64,000 nt of DNA from Cryobacterium flavum (lineage in GTDB: Bacteria > Actinomycetota > Actinomycetes > Actinomycetales > Microbacteriaceae), in NCBI RefSeq assembly GCF_900103805.1, contig NZ_FNIB01000005.1, forward strand, positions 62,001 through 126,000, in the 5' to 3' direction. Shown here in pieces: positions 44,374-54,420 of the stretch. Each line of letters begins with the position of its first letter. Position 1 is the first letter of the stretch. Both the position numbers and the translations under genes were made by a program. The notes beneath the pieces were generated by a model. It saw only the letters and a program-made list of their open reading frames with translations, was not told the DNA's origin and did no database searches.

Positions 44374-45324
44374 ATGGTTTCTGACAACGACGAGCGGCGG
44401 GTGGCCGTCATCATTGAAGATGACGCCGACATTCGCAACCTTCTGGAAGCCGTGCTCACCCAGGCCGGGTTCGAGACCATCGCCACGAGCAACGGCCTCG
44501 ACGGCATCGCCGCGGTGCGAGCTTACGACCCGATCGTCACCACCCTCGACGTGAGCATGCCCGGAATGGACGGCTTCGAAACGGCCAAGCGCTTGCGTGC
44601 GTTCAGCCCCACCTATCTCGTTATGCTTACCGCCCGCGACGACGAAATCGACACGCTGCAGGGCCTCGAAGCGGGCGCCGATGACTATCTGACCAAACCG
44701 TTTCGCCCTCGGGAACTGCGCGCCCGCATCGAAGCTATGTTGCGACGCCCCCGCCACACCGTCACAGCGGATGCCGCCGCCCGGCCGGTCGCGTCACCTC
44801 CCGATGCCGTTGCGATCGAGCAGCCAGTTGCCGCACCCGCTCGTTCCGATGCGCCCGAGGCCGCCGAGCCGACCCCGGCCGCGCTGATTCGCACCGCCCC
44901 GACTCCGACATTTCGGACGACTACGGTCGCGTCCGCGCCGACCTTCGTGCCGGCCGTCGACGCCGCGAGCCTGCTTCCGGGTGCCACGCTGCGCAACGGC
45001 TGGTTTGAACACAACGACCTGCGGCTGAACCCGGCGGAACGCCTCGTGCAACTGGCCGGCGCCCAGCTCGAACTGACCCGCACCGAGTTCGACCTGCTCG
45101 CCGCGCTGCTCGAATCCCAGCGGCGGGTGCGCAGCAAGAACGATCTCGCCCTGCTGCTGCGCGGCGAGGCCTACGCGAGCGCCTACCCGGTGAACGAGGC
45201 CGATCGGCGCGCCGTCGAAGTGCACATGGGCAACCTTCGCCGCAAACTCGGTGACAGCAGCGCGACCCCACGCTGGTTGGAAACCGTGCGCGGCGTTGGC
45301 TACCGCCTAGCAGCCCAGGAGTAG
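44374..45324 (+). CDS. OmpR/PhoB-type response regulator with long linker
   Basis: This 316-residue regulator has a receiver domain (acidic IIEDDADI, phospho-acceptor in TTLDVSMPGMDGF, conserved Lys in TKPFRPREL). An Ala/Pro/Thr-rich linker of about 100 residues follows, then a winged-helix output domain (LTRTEFDLLAALLESQRRV through VRGVGYRLA). ATG 44374 follows GGGGGA at 10 bases; ATG 44356 is possible. It is divergent from the glycosyltransferase operon and convergent with the sensor operon ending at 45476, so it may be the regulator that the kinase at 47138 lacks. Confidence 0.92.
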   Translation: MVSDNDERRVAVIIEDDADIRNLLEAVLTQAGFETIATSNGLDGIAAVRAYDPIVTTLDVSMPGMDGFETAKRLRAFSPTYLVMLTARDDEIDTLQGLEAGADDYLTKPFRPRELRARIEAMLRRPRHTVTADAAARPVASPPDAVAIEQPVAAPARSDAPEAAEPTPAALIRTAPTPTFRTTTVASAPTFVPAVDAASLLPGATLRNGWFEHNDLRLNPAERLVQLAGAQLELTRTEFDLLAALLESQRRVRSKNDLALLLRGEAYASAYPVNEADRRAVEVHMGNLRRKLGDSSATPRWLETVRGVGYRLAAQE

Positions 45325-45379
45325 CGGCCCCGGATAGCAGCCGGGCACTCTGCGCCCTGCCGCGCGCTGAAGGACTCCA

Positions 45380-45446
45380 GGCCCACCTTGCAACCATGGG
45401 CCCCGTCTACAAACTGGGCCCGGGGACGGGGCCCAGGCCCCGTCCG
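45380..45446. repeat. GGGCCC-type tandem palindrome, copy between regulator and Hpt genes
   Basis: GGCCCACCTTG leads into CCATGGGCCCCGTCTAC and AAACTGGGCCC, followed by the palindrome GGACGGGGCCCAGGCCCC and GTCCG. It lies 56 bases after the regulator stop and 30 bases before the convergent Hpt gene stop, so it may also end both transcripts. Confidence 0.85.
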
Positions 45447-45475
45447 AAAAAAGTGGGGCCAGACTACGCACGGGG

Positions 45476-45835
45476 CTACGCGGCGAGGTGCCGGGACAAC
45501 GCCAGGCAGGTGTCGGCGCCCACCTCGGCGAGCACGGGCAATTGCTGCCGGCAGCCAGACAGATCCCGGTTCTTCAGGGTGCTCTGCAGCCGGCCTGCGG
45601 TGTTCTCGAGGCGCACAGCTCCCAGCATTCGACTGCTCGAACGAATGCTCAGCAGCACGACGTCGGCTTCCTCGAGGTCGGCTGAGGCAAGGGCAGTGCG
45701 CAAGCGCGACTCGCGGCTGTGCCAGAGAGCCAGAAAATCGTTTACAAACCGGTTCTGTACGGCTTCGTCCCCGCCGAGGTCACGCCGCAGCCGCTGCAAC
45801 GAGGCTGGGTCGACCAGCGGACTCACGTTAGGCAT
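45476..45835 (-). CDS. Hpt-fold protein lacking the phospho-acceptor histidine
   Basis: This 119-residue helical protein resembles Hpt domains in length and in the LLSIRSSSRMLGAVRLENTA stretch. In active Hpt domains the corresponding site reads like AHTLKSSSRMLGA. Here the His position is Leu (codon CTG), so phosphotransfer is not expected. It is the last gene of the GGDEF-EAL/kinase/GGDEF operon and could be a regulator that binds the kinase or receiver without transferring phosphate. Confidence 0.75.
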   Translation of the reverse strand: MPNVSPLVDPASLQRLRRDLGGDEAVQNRFVNDFLALWHSRESRLRTALASADLEEADVVLLSIRSSSRMLGAVRLENTAGRLQSTLKNRDLSGCRQQLPVLAEVGADTCLALSRHLAA

Positions 45836-45930
45836 CCGCTGGTCGCGGTTGCATCAGTCGTCGACAAGGTCACTCCTCCAACTCTGACAGATCGCACCCC
45901 GATCTGGGTGCACTTCGGCTCAAGATCGGA

Positions 45931-47115
45931 TCAAGATCGGGCACTGTCTGTCGCCGCGAGCTCGACCGCGATGTTGTTGCCTCCGGCCGTCTTGACGGTG
46001 TCGATGGCGGTGTTGACCGCCGCGCTGAGCGCGGTCAGGGTAAAGCCGTGGTCGAAGGTGTCCGCGATGCCGAAACTCGCGGTCAGGCGAATCAGTGAAG
46101 CCTCCGTCAACGTTTCGTCAACGAGGGTGGTCTGGATGCGTTCGGCGAGCGCGCGTGCTTCCGCCGCCGATGCCGCCCCGGCCAGCACGAGAAACCGTCC
46201 GCTGGCCCGGTGTCCGACGATCGAGAGCACCGGCGCGCTCGCGCGCAATTTTGTGGCGAATCGGGTAATGGCCTCGTCGCCCGCGACCCGGCCGAAGGCG
46301 ATGTTGATCTCGGGCAGGTTGTCGATATCGGCGCCAATCAGGGCCAGGCCGACTCCGGCATTCTCGGCCCGATCGAGGTGGTCGGTCGCGGCCTGCACGA
46401 ATGCAGCGGCCGACAGCACGCCCGCTGCCGAGTGGATGCCGTCGGTCACGTCGCCGACAGCGCTGCCCGACCCCTGCTGGGCGCGCAGGGCGGCAGCGGC
46501 AACGGTCATCAGCACCACGAGGCACAGGCTGAGCGCCGCAAATTGTGCGGTGCTGAAGTAGGTCGCGAACACCGCTCCGCCCACACCGTCAACGGTGAAG
46601 ACGACGGCGCGGGCCGTGGCCGCCACCGCGGCGGTCCAGAGGGCGACGGACAGAATGCGACCGCTCAGGTTGCGGCGCAGCAGTCCGCGCGCCGCTTCGA
46701 GCGCGCCCAGCGCAGCGAGCACCGCGAGGCCGATCCACAGTTCGGCGGCGCCGGCCCAGCGACCGGCCGCTTCGCCGTGCAGCAACGTCGCGGCGAGCAC
46801 AAGCACACTGAAAGCGGCGATCACCCAGAAGCTGCGGCTGCGGCTGCGGCCGTTGTACCGACGCAGGCCAGCCCAGACCGACCCGACGGCGACGGTCAGC
46901 GTCACGTTAGCCACGACGATGGCCCACCAGATCATCTGCCCGGTGTCGGAGGCTCCGTGCGCGATGGTGACCATCATGCCGGCGATGAAGGCCAGGCTCC
47001 AGATGCGGCCGACCGAATCGTTCCGATTGAACGCGGTGTTCAGAATAAATACCACCCCGCACAGCGCGATGACGACGCCGTTCAGTTGGAGCAGTGTCAT
47101 GGTGTCCAGTTGCAT
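45931..47115 (-). CDS. Membrane protein with degenerate GGDEF domain
   Basis: This 394-residue protein has seven to eight membrane helices (residues 5-215) and a C-terminal GGDEF-fold domain (about 235-390, with LALIGADIDNLPEINIAFG and GDEAITRFATKLRA). The GGDEF signature is replaced by HRASGRFLVLAG, so diguanylate cyclase activity is unlikely. A membrane sensor that binds GTP or c-di-GMP is possible. It follows the histidine kinase by 22 bases and has AAGGA before the ATG. Confidence 0.82.
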   Translation of the reverse strand: MQLDTMTLLQLNGVVIALCGVVFILNTAFNRNDSVGRIWSLAFIAGMMVTIAHGASDTGQMIWWAIVVANVTLTVAVGSVWAGLRRYNGRSRSRSFWVIAAFSVLVLAATLLHGEAAGRWAGAAELWIGLAVLAALGALEAARGLLRRNLSGRILSVALWTAAVAATARAVVFTVDGVGGAVFATYFSTAQFAALSLCLVVLMTVAAAALRAQQGSGSAVGDVTDGIHSAAGVLSAAAFVQAATDHLDRAENAGVGLALIGADIDNLPEINIAFGRVAGDEAITRFATKLRASAPVLSIVGHRASGRFLVLAGAASAAEARALAERIQTTLVDETLTEASLIRLTASFGIADTFDHGFTLTALSAAVNTAIDTVKTAGGNNIAVELAATDSARS

Positions 47116-47137
47116 GCGCCCATTCCTTGAAAGCCGT

Positions 47138-48772
47138 TCATGATGTGCGCGGCAGCGTCGCGATCGCGGTGGTGCCCTTGCCCGGAGCCGATTCGAGCCT
47201 CAGGTCGCCGCCGTGCTGGCGGCAGATGTCCCGGCTGATACTGAGTCCGAGTCCGGTGCCGTGGATGCTCGATCCGCGCACGGAGTCGGCGCGGTAGAAC
47301 CGATCGAACAGGTTGACCTGCTCGCCGAGGGTCATGCCGCGGCCGGTATCGGCAATGCGCAGTTCGACCTGGCTGGTGGAATCGAGCAGGCTCACCTCGA
47401 TGCGGCCGCCGGTGATGTTGTACTTGACCGCGTTGGATAACAGGTTGTCGATCACCTGGCGCAGGCGCAGGGCATCCGCTTGCAGTCGCACGGTCGGCAG
47501 CACTGAGAGCACGAAGCTGATGTCGCGCTCGGCCGCGACCGGCCGCAGCGATTCGATGGCATCGGTGACGATCACCGACAGATCACAGGGAGCCAGCGTG
47601 ATCGCGAGCTCGTGCTTCGTCGCGGCGGCCGTGGTGAGCAGGTCGGCGACCAGGGCCAGCAGTCGGTCGGAGTTCTTCGACGCCACCTCGAGCATGCGCC
47701 GGGTCGACGGGTCGAGTGTCTCATCATCGAGGGCCAGTTCGAGATAGCCCAGGATGGAGGTCAGCGGGGTGCGCAATTCATGCGAAACGGATGCCACCAG
47801 GTCGTCGCGCGCTTTGATCGCGCGCAGTTCGGCGGTCACGTCCCGCGACACCATGACGCCGCCGTCGTAATTGTCGTTCTCGTCGAGAATGGGCCGAGCC
47901 GAGATAAGCACGGCGGCCTGCTGCTGGCCCTGCTGCCCCACCCAGAGGGTCATGCGGTCGACCGTCTCACCACGCATCGCCCGCTGGAACGGCCGGTCCT
48001 GCTCGGCGAAGGGAGTCACCTGGTCTTCGTGGTAGACCACGATGGAAGAGAGTTGGCCGTCTTTCACCCCGAAGCGGGAGAACATCTCGCGCTGGGCCCG
48101 GTTGATGAAATTGGGCTTGGCCTCGCGGCTGAAACCGACCACGCCGAAGTCGACGGTGTTGAAGATTGCGTCGAGGGTGCGTTCCTCGCGCCGGGACCGA
48201 CGCAGGGCCCCCTCGAACAGCACGGACTGCTGGGTGAGCAGCACCCGCTGGGCCGCGGCACGCTTCGTCGTCGTATAGGTGGTGGCGGCGACGAAGGCCA
48301 GCACGATGGGCACGATGGCCAACCGCGGAATCTCGTTGCCCGAGACCGGCTCGGCGCGCAACAGGCCGGCAGTCCAGAGCAACGCCGTCGTGAGGACGAC
48401 ACCGCCGATCGCGCCCCGGCCGCCGAAGTGCGTCGACAGCCAGATGATGGGAAAGACCAGCAGAAACGTCGTGCCGAGCAGGGGCTCGCCCTCGCGGGCG
48501 ATCACCAAGCCGACCAGGTCGACGATGGGCAGGGCGATGATCCACTTCTTGTCGATCTGCCGCCAGGGAACCCCCGCGGCGACCGCGGTGGCAACTAAGA
48601 TGATGAGGATTCCGGCCAGGAAGAGCTGGTTGGTAAAGAGCTGAAGGTCAAGCAGCCCCGACACGGCCACCAGCAGCAGGGTCGCTGACCCGACCAGCAG
48701 TTGTGAGAGAAAGACGGATCGTTCGACCCGGTGGCGGTGAGCCCGGTCGGGTCCCGGGCCGCTCTGATTCAT
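47138..48772 (-). CDS. Membrane sensor histidine kinase with PAS domain
   Basis: This 544-residue kinase has about five to six membrane helices (residues 20-165), a PAS domain (about 200-320, TLDAIFNTVDFGVVGFS), a HisKA domain with phospho-acceptor SVSHELRTPLTSILGY, and an HATPase domain (N-box DNLLSNAVKYN, ADTGRGMT, GTGLGLSI). Its ATG overlaps the GGDEF-EAL stop by 4 bases, so c-di-GMP turnover and phosphorelay are co-translated. No receiver gene lies in the operon; the convergent OmpR-type regulator at 44374 is the nearest candidate. Confidence 0.93.
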   Translation of the reverse strand: MNQSGPGPDRAHRHRVERSVFLSQLLVGSATLLLVAVSGLLDLQLFTNQLFLAGILIILVATAVAAGVPWRQIDKKWIIALPIVDLVGLVIAREGEPLLGTTFLLVFPIIWLSTHFGGRGAIGGVVLTTALLWTAGLLRAEPVSGNEIPRLAIVPIVLAFVAATTYTTTKRAAAQRVLLTQQSVLFEGALRRSRREERTLDAIFNTVDFGVVGFSREAKPNFINRAQREMFSRFGVKDGQLSSIVVYHEDQVTPFAEQDRPFQRAMRGETVDRMTLWVGQQGQQQAAVLISARPILDENDNYDGGVMVSRDVTAELRAIKARDDLVASVSHELRTPLTSILGYLELALDDETLDPSTRRMLEVASKNSDRLLALVADLLTTAAATKHELAITLAPCDLSVIVTDAIESLRPVAAERDISFVLSVLPTVRLQADALRLRQVIDNLLSNAVKYNITGGRIEVSLLDSTSQVELRIADTGRGMTLGEQVNLFDRFYRADSVRGSSIHGTGLGLSISRDICRQHGGDLRLESAPGKGTTAIATLPRTS

Positions 48773-51138
48773 GACGGCGTCACCGTGGCGTGCGCTGTCT
48801 GGGTGGTCAGTACGGCCTTGGCGCCGAATTCGTCGAGCCGGGCGACGGTCTCGGCGAACCCTTGTGGCACCCCGAAGTGAAAACCCTGGGCGCTGCGAAT
48901 GCCAAGCCTTGCCAGTTGCTGAGCCATATGCTCGTTCTCGACCCCCTCAACGATCATGGAGTATTCGAGCTTGTCGCCGAAACTCTGCAACGCTGTGAGC
49001 ACCTCTCGTTGGCGAACGTCGGCAAGGTCATCGACCAGGCTGCGGTCGATCTTGAGAATGTCCATCGGCACCCGCACCAGCGAATCGACCGACGAGTCTT
49101 CGGAGCCGTAATCATCGAGCGCGATCAGAATCCCAAGGTCACGCAGTCGGTTGGCCTGTTCACGAATCTCGGCCGTCACCCGCACAGCCGAGCGCTCGTT
49201 CAGTTCGAGGCAGAGTGAGATTGCGGGGTACCGGTCATTCAGCTGCTCGACGAACTGACCGAGGCGTTCCGGCGCCAGCTGTCCGGCTTCCACGTTGATG
49301 GTCATGCAGACGATGCCCGGTTCGACCAGGCGAAACTCGGCGGCCGCGGCCATTGCCGTTTCGGCGATCTGCCTCGTCAGCTTGTCGAATCGGCCCAGGC
49401 TCTTAGCCTTCTCAATGATGGACGGCGGTGAGATCGCGCCGAGTACCGGATCGGTATAGCGCAGCAGCGCCTCGAACGCCCAAATGCTGCCCGTGATGAG
49501 GCTGACTATGGGCTGGTAGGCCAGGGGCAGCTGGTTGTCGTCGATGGCGCGGGCGACCGTGTCGTTGAACTGCGAGGAGCGATGGCCGGAGACGTTGATG
49601 CTCGACTCTCCGCCGATGCTGCCGCGACGGCGGCTTTTCTTGACCATGAGCATGCTGTGGTCGGCGTCGTGAACGAGGGAGGCGACATCCGTTTCGACTG
49701 ACACGGAATAGGCGAGGCCGATGCTGAGGCTGGGATTGAGGGTGTCGGCGCCGACTGCGAGCGGCAGAGCGGATGCCGTGAGCACCGTTTCGGCGATGGC
49801 CTTAGCTTCGTCGAGGGTCGCCAGCCGGGTGAGGATGATGACGAATTCGTCGCCGCCGACTCGCGCAACGACGTCGTGCGGCCGCACGGACTGGCGCAGG
49901 CGCTGGCCGAGAACCCGCAGCACCTCGTCACCGGTCTGATGCCCGTAGGTGTCGTTGAGGCGTTTGAAACCGTCGAGGTCCATGAAGAGCACGGCAATGG
50001 CCTCGGCGTCGCTGCGGGTGCTGTTGATGGTGTCGAGCGCCTCCTGGAAGGCACCGTAGTTGGGCAGGCCGGTGAGGGGGTCGGTGTTGGCCTTGATTGT
50101 GAGCCCGGCCACGTTCTGCCGGGCCTGCACGGAGAGTTCGGCGGTGGCGGCGAGAGCCTGCAGTGCGCGCCGGTCCACGCCGGAGAACGAGCCATCCATC
50201 GGGTCACGGCGGGCGACGAGAAAACGTGGTTCACCGGGCGTGAACATGAACGGCGCGCCGATCGCCGCGCCCTCAGCGGGGCCGACCTCTACGGTGATCG
50301 ACTGCACCCCGATCGCATTGGCCGCAGCGTCGCAGAGCATATCGGCCACGTTGTCTGCTCTTCGGGTGGTGGTCAGCAGGCTGCTGCCGACGACGATGCC
50401 GTTCAGACGACGCCGCATGTCCGACAAAATGCGCACAACGATCGCGATCAACGCCACCACGAAACTGCCCAGGAGGGTGCCGACCGCGGTTTCGAGGCTG
50501 GTGCGGCCCTGGCCGGGGGTGGGCAGGCCGTTCTCGGCCCAGGATGCCGAGAACGCGGTCAATGCCGCGACCACGAGCAACAGCGCCCCCACGCGCAGGG
50601 GGGATACGAGCGGTCGGCCGCCCCGGTCGGCCGGTGCACCGATCAGGCGAATCCTGATGAGTTCGATCGCCAACACGAAGAGCACATACCCAACGGATGC
50701 CGCGGCGACCGCCGGCAACGCCGCCACGGTGGACGTCGCCAGCACCCAGTCGATGAAGAAATAGACCATGCAGCCGACACCCGCCAGGCCTGCGCTGTAG
50801 ACCGCCACCCCGATGCGGCGGGATTCGATGATCAGTGCGAGAAGGATTCCCAGCATGACGACGCCGATGATGGCCTGGTTGGGCAGCACCGGAACCAGCG
50901 CCGGCACGGCCAGCACGGGCACGCTGATGGCTGGCGTTCGATGGGGCACGCTGCCGACGCGAATCCAAGCTATTTCGAGGGCTCCGACGCACACCACGCC
51001 GATCAGCGCGACGGCGATTCTGGCGCCCGGATCCTCGAGAACAATGGCGATCGCACCGGGAATGAACACCAGACCTACGGCCGTAAACACGCCGAAAGAG
51101 ATGCGCTGCAGCACGCCCCACACCCCACTTCGGCTCAC
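48769..51138 (-). CDS. Membrane GGDEF-EAL c-di-GMP turnover protein
   Basis: This 789-residue protein has about eight N-terminal membrane helices, a GAF-like segment (about 270-350), a GGDEF domain with intact RVGGDEFVIIL, and an EAL domain. In the EAL domain FEALLRYTDP, INVEAGQL, ELNERSA, DDYGSEDSSVDSL, LKIDRS, VEGVENEH and QGFHFG keep the usual metal and substrate residues. Both synthesis and hydrolysis of c-di-GMP are plausible. GTG 51138 follows AGGA. It is the first gene of a four-gene operon with the histidine kinase, degenerate GGDEF protein and Hpt-like protein. Confidence 0.92.
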   Translation of the reverse strand: MSRSGVWGVLQRISFGVFTAVGLVFIPGAIAIVLEDPGARIAVALIGVVCVGALEIAWIRVGSVPHRTPAISVPVLAVPALVPVLPNQAIIGVVMLGILLALIIESRRIGVAVYSAGLAGVGCMVYFFIDWVLATSTVAALPAVAAASVGYVLFVLAIELIRIRLIGAPADRGGRPLVSPLRVGALLLVVAALTAFSASWAENGLPTPGQGRTSLETAVGTLLGSFVVALIAIVVRILSDMRRRLNGIVVGSSLLTTTRRADNVADMLCDAAANAIGVQSITVEVGPAEGAAIGAPFMFTPGEPRFLVARRDPMDGSFSGVDRRALQALAATAELSVQARQNVAGLTIKANTDPLTGLPNYGAFQEALDTINSTRSDAEAIAVLFMDLDGFKRLNDTYGHQTGDEVLRVLGQRLRQSVRPHDVVARVGGDEFVIILTRLATLDEAKAIAETVLTASALPLAVGADTLNPSLSIGLAYSVSVETDVASLVHDADHSMLMVKKSRRRGSIGGESSINVSGHRSSQFNDTVARAIDDNQLPLAYQPIVSLITGSIWAFEALLRYTDPVLGAISPPSIIEKAKSLGRFDKLTRQIAETAMAAAAEFRLVEPGIVCMTINVEAGQLAPERLGQFVEQLNDRYPAISLCLELNERSAVRVTAEIREQANRLRDLGILIALDDYGSEDSSVDSLVRVPMDILKIDRSLVDDLADVRQREVLTALQSFGDKLEYSMIVEGVENEHMAQQLARLGIRSAQGFHFGVPQGFAETVARLDEFGAKAVLTTQTAHATVTPS

Positions 51139-51224
51139 GCAATCAAATCCTACGCGAGTTGCCCCCCGACCGGGGCGTATAGGCGGAAATTGGTCGGGTT
51201 GGGGCAGGGGTGCGCCGGTGGCCG

Positions 51225-51348
51225 TGCCCCGACGTGCTCGGGGTCGTGCTCCGACGTGCCCGCGCTCGTGGACGTGCTCGGGGTCGCGCTCGTGCGAGGT
51301 CCGGGGCTCGGGCTTGCCCAAATCGGGACGGGGCCTGGGCCCCGTCCG
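51225..51348. repeat. GC-rich direct repeats and partial GGGCCC-type palindrome
   Basis: GACGTGCTCGGGGTCG occurs at 51231-51246 and again at 51271-51286, a 40-base period. It is followed by a truncated copy of the dispersed palindrome, GGACGGGGCCTGGGCCCC and GTCC, at 51311-51348. The latter lies 14 bases past the asd stop and could act as its terminator. Confidence 0.7.
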
Positions 51349-51361
51349 CTAGAGGGGGCGG

Positions 51362-52441
<1,080 letters not shown>

Positions 52442-52648
52442 CTAACGTCTGTGGGGCTGTCTCCCGTGGCTAATTCAGGAAATTCGGACTGCTTGCTGGC
52501 ATTTCGGCCCCCGGAGCGGATGCCGGTGGTCGATTTTCTGATTTAGCCCCCGAGAGTCGGGGTGATGGGCTTCATTCTGTCAAAACGGGAGTTCCTCCCC
52601 CTGCCACCCGGCCTAACTCTCGCAATGTCTAAACCCGAGAAAGTGGAC

Positions 52649-52664
52649 CCGCGTAATTACGCGG
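52649..52664. promoter_or_regulatory. Perfect 16-bp palindrome, possible asd operator
   Basis: CCGCGTAATTACGCGG is fully self-complementary, with an AT centre inside a GC-rich region. It lies about 215 bases upstream of the asd start and 125 bases past the lysC stop. The binding factor is unknown. Confidence 0.5.
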
Positions 52665-52730
52665 AAGTTGAAAACCAACGGGACAATTTGCAGGAGTTAT
52701 GACGGTGAGGCGGGGCATCCGTTTGGCGAC

Positions 52731-52779
52731 GTGTGAGTTTTTAGGCCATTTGGGGCCTCGACCGGGTCAAAACTCGCAC
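52731..52779 (-). terminator. Hairpin after lysC
   Basis: An 11-bp stem (52731-52741 with 52769-52779, one G-T pair) encloses a second short GGCC stem and lies 11 bases beyond the lysC stop. T-rich blocks are inside the stem rather than after it, so termination may be partial. Confidence 0.5.
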
Positions 52780-52789
52780 CTCGGCGGGA

Positions 52790-53308
52790 CTAGCGGCCGG
52801 AGCCACCGTGCACGACGGCTTCGATCTCACCGTCGAGCCCGAACGCGGTGTGTACCACGCGGAGGGCCTCGTTGATGGTGTCGGCGCGGGTGACGACCGA
52901 GATGCGAATCTCACTGGTCGAAATCATCTCGATGTTGATCCCGGCCTCGTAGAGCGCCTCGAACAGCTTCGCCGAGACGCCGGTATTGGTGCGCATACCT
53001 CCGCCAACCAGGGCGAGCTTGGCGATCTGGTCGTCGTACTGCAGGCTCTTGAAGCCGATGAGCTCTTTCTCATTGGTCAGCGCGGTGAGCACCTGCTGGC
53101 CCTCCGACTTGGGCAGGGTGAACGAGATGTCGGTGAGCCCGGTGGCGGCGGCCGACACGTTCTGCACGATCATGTCGACGTTGGCGTTGGTGCGCGCGAC
53201 GATCTTGAAGATGAGCGCGGCCTTACCGGGAATGTCGGGCACACCGACCACGGTGACTTTGGCTTCGCTCAGGTCAGCGGCGATTCCGGCGATGATTGGC
53301 TCTTCCAC
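52790..53308 (-). CDS. lysC: Aspartate kinase beta subunit from internal start
   Basis: In-frame translation from GTG 53308, preceded by GGAG at 53314-53317, gives a 172-residue protein containing only the two ACT domains. In Corynebacterium the lysC beta subunit arises in the same way and has the same length. The site is visible; its use is inferred from the family. Confidence 0.7.
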   Translation of the reverse strand: MEEPIIAGIAADLSEAKVTVVGVPDIPGKAALIFKIVARTNANVDMIVQNVSAAATGLTDISFTLPKSEGQQVLTALTNEKELIGFKSLQYDDQIAKLALVGGGMRTNTGVSAKLFEALYEAGINIEMISTSEIRISVVTRADTINEALRVVHTAFGLDGEIEAVVHGGSGR

Positions 53309-54067
53309 AATTACTCCATTTTCTCGCGCGGTCGCAGCGTTGTACACGATGGTGCCGGTGTTGTTGTTGAACGAGGAGCGCACGTGCAGGGTGACGCCGT
53401 GCCGGCGGGCATATTCCACAGCGCGAATGTATAGGACTTTGGCTCCGGCAGCGGCGAGTTCGAGCATCTCCTCGCTGGTGACGCGCTCGAGTTTGCGGGC
53501 ATGGGGAACGACCCGCGGATCCGCGGTGAAGACGCCATCGACATCCGTGTAGATTTCGCAGATGTCGGCGCCGAGGGCCGCGGCGAGGGCGACGGCGGTG
53601 GTGTCCGAACCGCCGCGGCCGAGAGTCGTGATGTCCTTGGTATCGCGATTGAAGCCCTGGAAGCCGGCGACGATGGCGACGGCGCCCTCGTCGAGGGCCG
53701 AGCGGATGCGGCCGGGCGTGACGTCGACGATGCGCGCGGAGCCGTGGCGGGCATCCGTGATCATGCCGGCCTGGCTGCCGGTGAAGGAGCGGGCGTCGTA
53801 GCCGAGGCTCTTGATGGCCATCGCGAGCAGCGCCATCGAGATGCGTTCGCCAGCGGTGAGCAGCATGTCGAGCTCGCGCGGGGCGGGAAGCGGCGTGACC
53901 TGGTGGGCGAGGTCAAGCAGTTCGTCGGTGCTGTCGCCCATCGCCGAGACGGCGACGACGACCTCGTTGCCGGCCTTGCGGGTGTCGACGATGCGCTTGG
54001 CGACCCGCTTGATGCTTTCGGCGTCGGCGACGGATGATCCGCCGAACTTCTGCACGATCAAGGCCAT
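52790..54067 (-). CDS. lysC: Aspartate kinase, alpha subunit (with internal beta start)
   Basis: This 425-residue enzyme phosphorylates aspartate, the first step of the aspartate amino-acid family. Kinase motifs are [11 protein letters not shown] and [19 protein letters not shown], with [15 protein letters not shown]. Two ACT domains form the C-terminus. ATG 54067 has AGGAG at five bases. An internal GTG at 53308 ([17 protein letters not shown]) has GGAG five bases upstream and would yield a 172-residue regulatory beta subunit, as in corynebacterial LysC. Lysine and threonine feedback is expected from the family. Confidence 0.97.
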   Translation of the reverse strand: MALIVQKFGGSSVADAESIKRVAKRIVDTRKAGNEVVVAVSAMGDSTDELLDLAHQVTPLPAPRELDMLLTAGERISMALLAMAIKSLGYDARSFTGSQAGMITDARHGSARIVDVTPGRIRSALDEGAVAIVAGFQGFNRDTKDITTLGRGGSDTTAVALAAALGADICEIYTDVDGVFTADPRVVPHARKLERVTSEEMLELAAAGAKVLYIRAVEYARRHGVTLHVRSSFNNNTGTIVYNAATARENGVIVEEPIIAGIAADLSEAKVTVVGVPDIPGKAALIFKIVARTNANVDMIVQNVSAAATGLTDISFTLPKSEGQQVLTALTNEKELIGFKSLQYDDQIAKLALVGGGMRTNTGVSAKLFEALYEAGINIEMISTSEIRISVVTRADTINEALRVVHTAFGLDGEIEAVVHGGSGR

Positions 54068-54214
54068 GGGACTCCTGAGATGGGGGTGTGCGGCCTGTTG
54101 TGCGGGCCGCGTCCAAGTTCCCATCCTAAATGCTGGTGCTGGCGGGCCGGTGCCATGTGACGTTGCGCGGCAGAGGGGGTGCGGCGGTGGGTGGGGTATG
54201 CGGGGCCGGGTGGG

Positions 54215-54298
54215 GGTGTGCGGGGGTAGGTGTGCGGGGGTCGGTGTGCGAGGGTCGGTGTGCGGGGGTCGGTGTGCGGGGGTCGGTGTGCGGAGGCG
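54215..54298. repeat. 14-base minisatellite, six units
   Basis: Six tandem units of GGTGTGCGGGGGTC run without gaps. The second, fourth and fifth are identical, and the first, third and last differ by one to three bases. It lies 148 bases upstream of lysC. The G-rich strand could form non-B structures. Confidence 0.9.
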
Positions 54299-54311
54299 GC
54301 ATCCGCTCGCT

Positions 54312-54379
54312 GGGCCCACCTTATGGCCCGGGGCCCAGTCTATAAACTGGGCCCAGGGACGGGGCCCGGGCCCCGTCCG
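54312..54379. repeat. GGGCCC-type tandem palindrome, full copy between recR and lysC
   Basis: GGGCCCACCTTATGGCCC leads into GGGCCCAGTCTATAAACTGG and GCCC, a near-perfect palindrome. The perfect 22-base palindrome at 54357-54378 follows (GGACGGGGCCC and its complement). This is the cleanest copy in the window. It lies 41 bases after the recR stop and may end that transcript. Confidence 0.9.
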
Positions 54380-54420
54380 CAAGAACGAGGGGTGCGCTAG
54401 GCGCAGCGGAGGCGACCGGG

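Larger units (their letters stand above)
54068..54420. other. Repeat-filled gap between recR and lysC
   Basis: About 350 bases between two genes that often lie close together in actinobacteria. They contain the lysC ribosome site, a 14-base minisatellite (54215-54298), a GCATCCGCT octamer and a full GGGCCC-type tandem palindrome (54312-54379). No coding gene is supported. Confidence 0.7.

Noticed and set aside
54215..54298. Possible CRISPR array
   Set aside because: The 14-base units are directly tandem with no spacers, so this is a minisatellite.
54068..54382. N-terminal extension of aspartate kinase
   Set aside because: The extension is a translation of the minisatellite and palindromic repeat. 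ATG 54067 has an ideal AGGAG site and is the family start.
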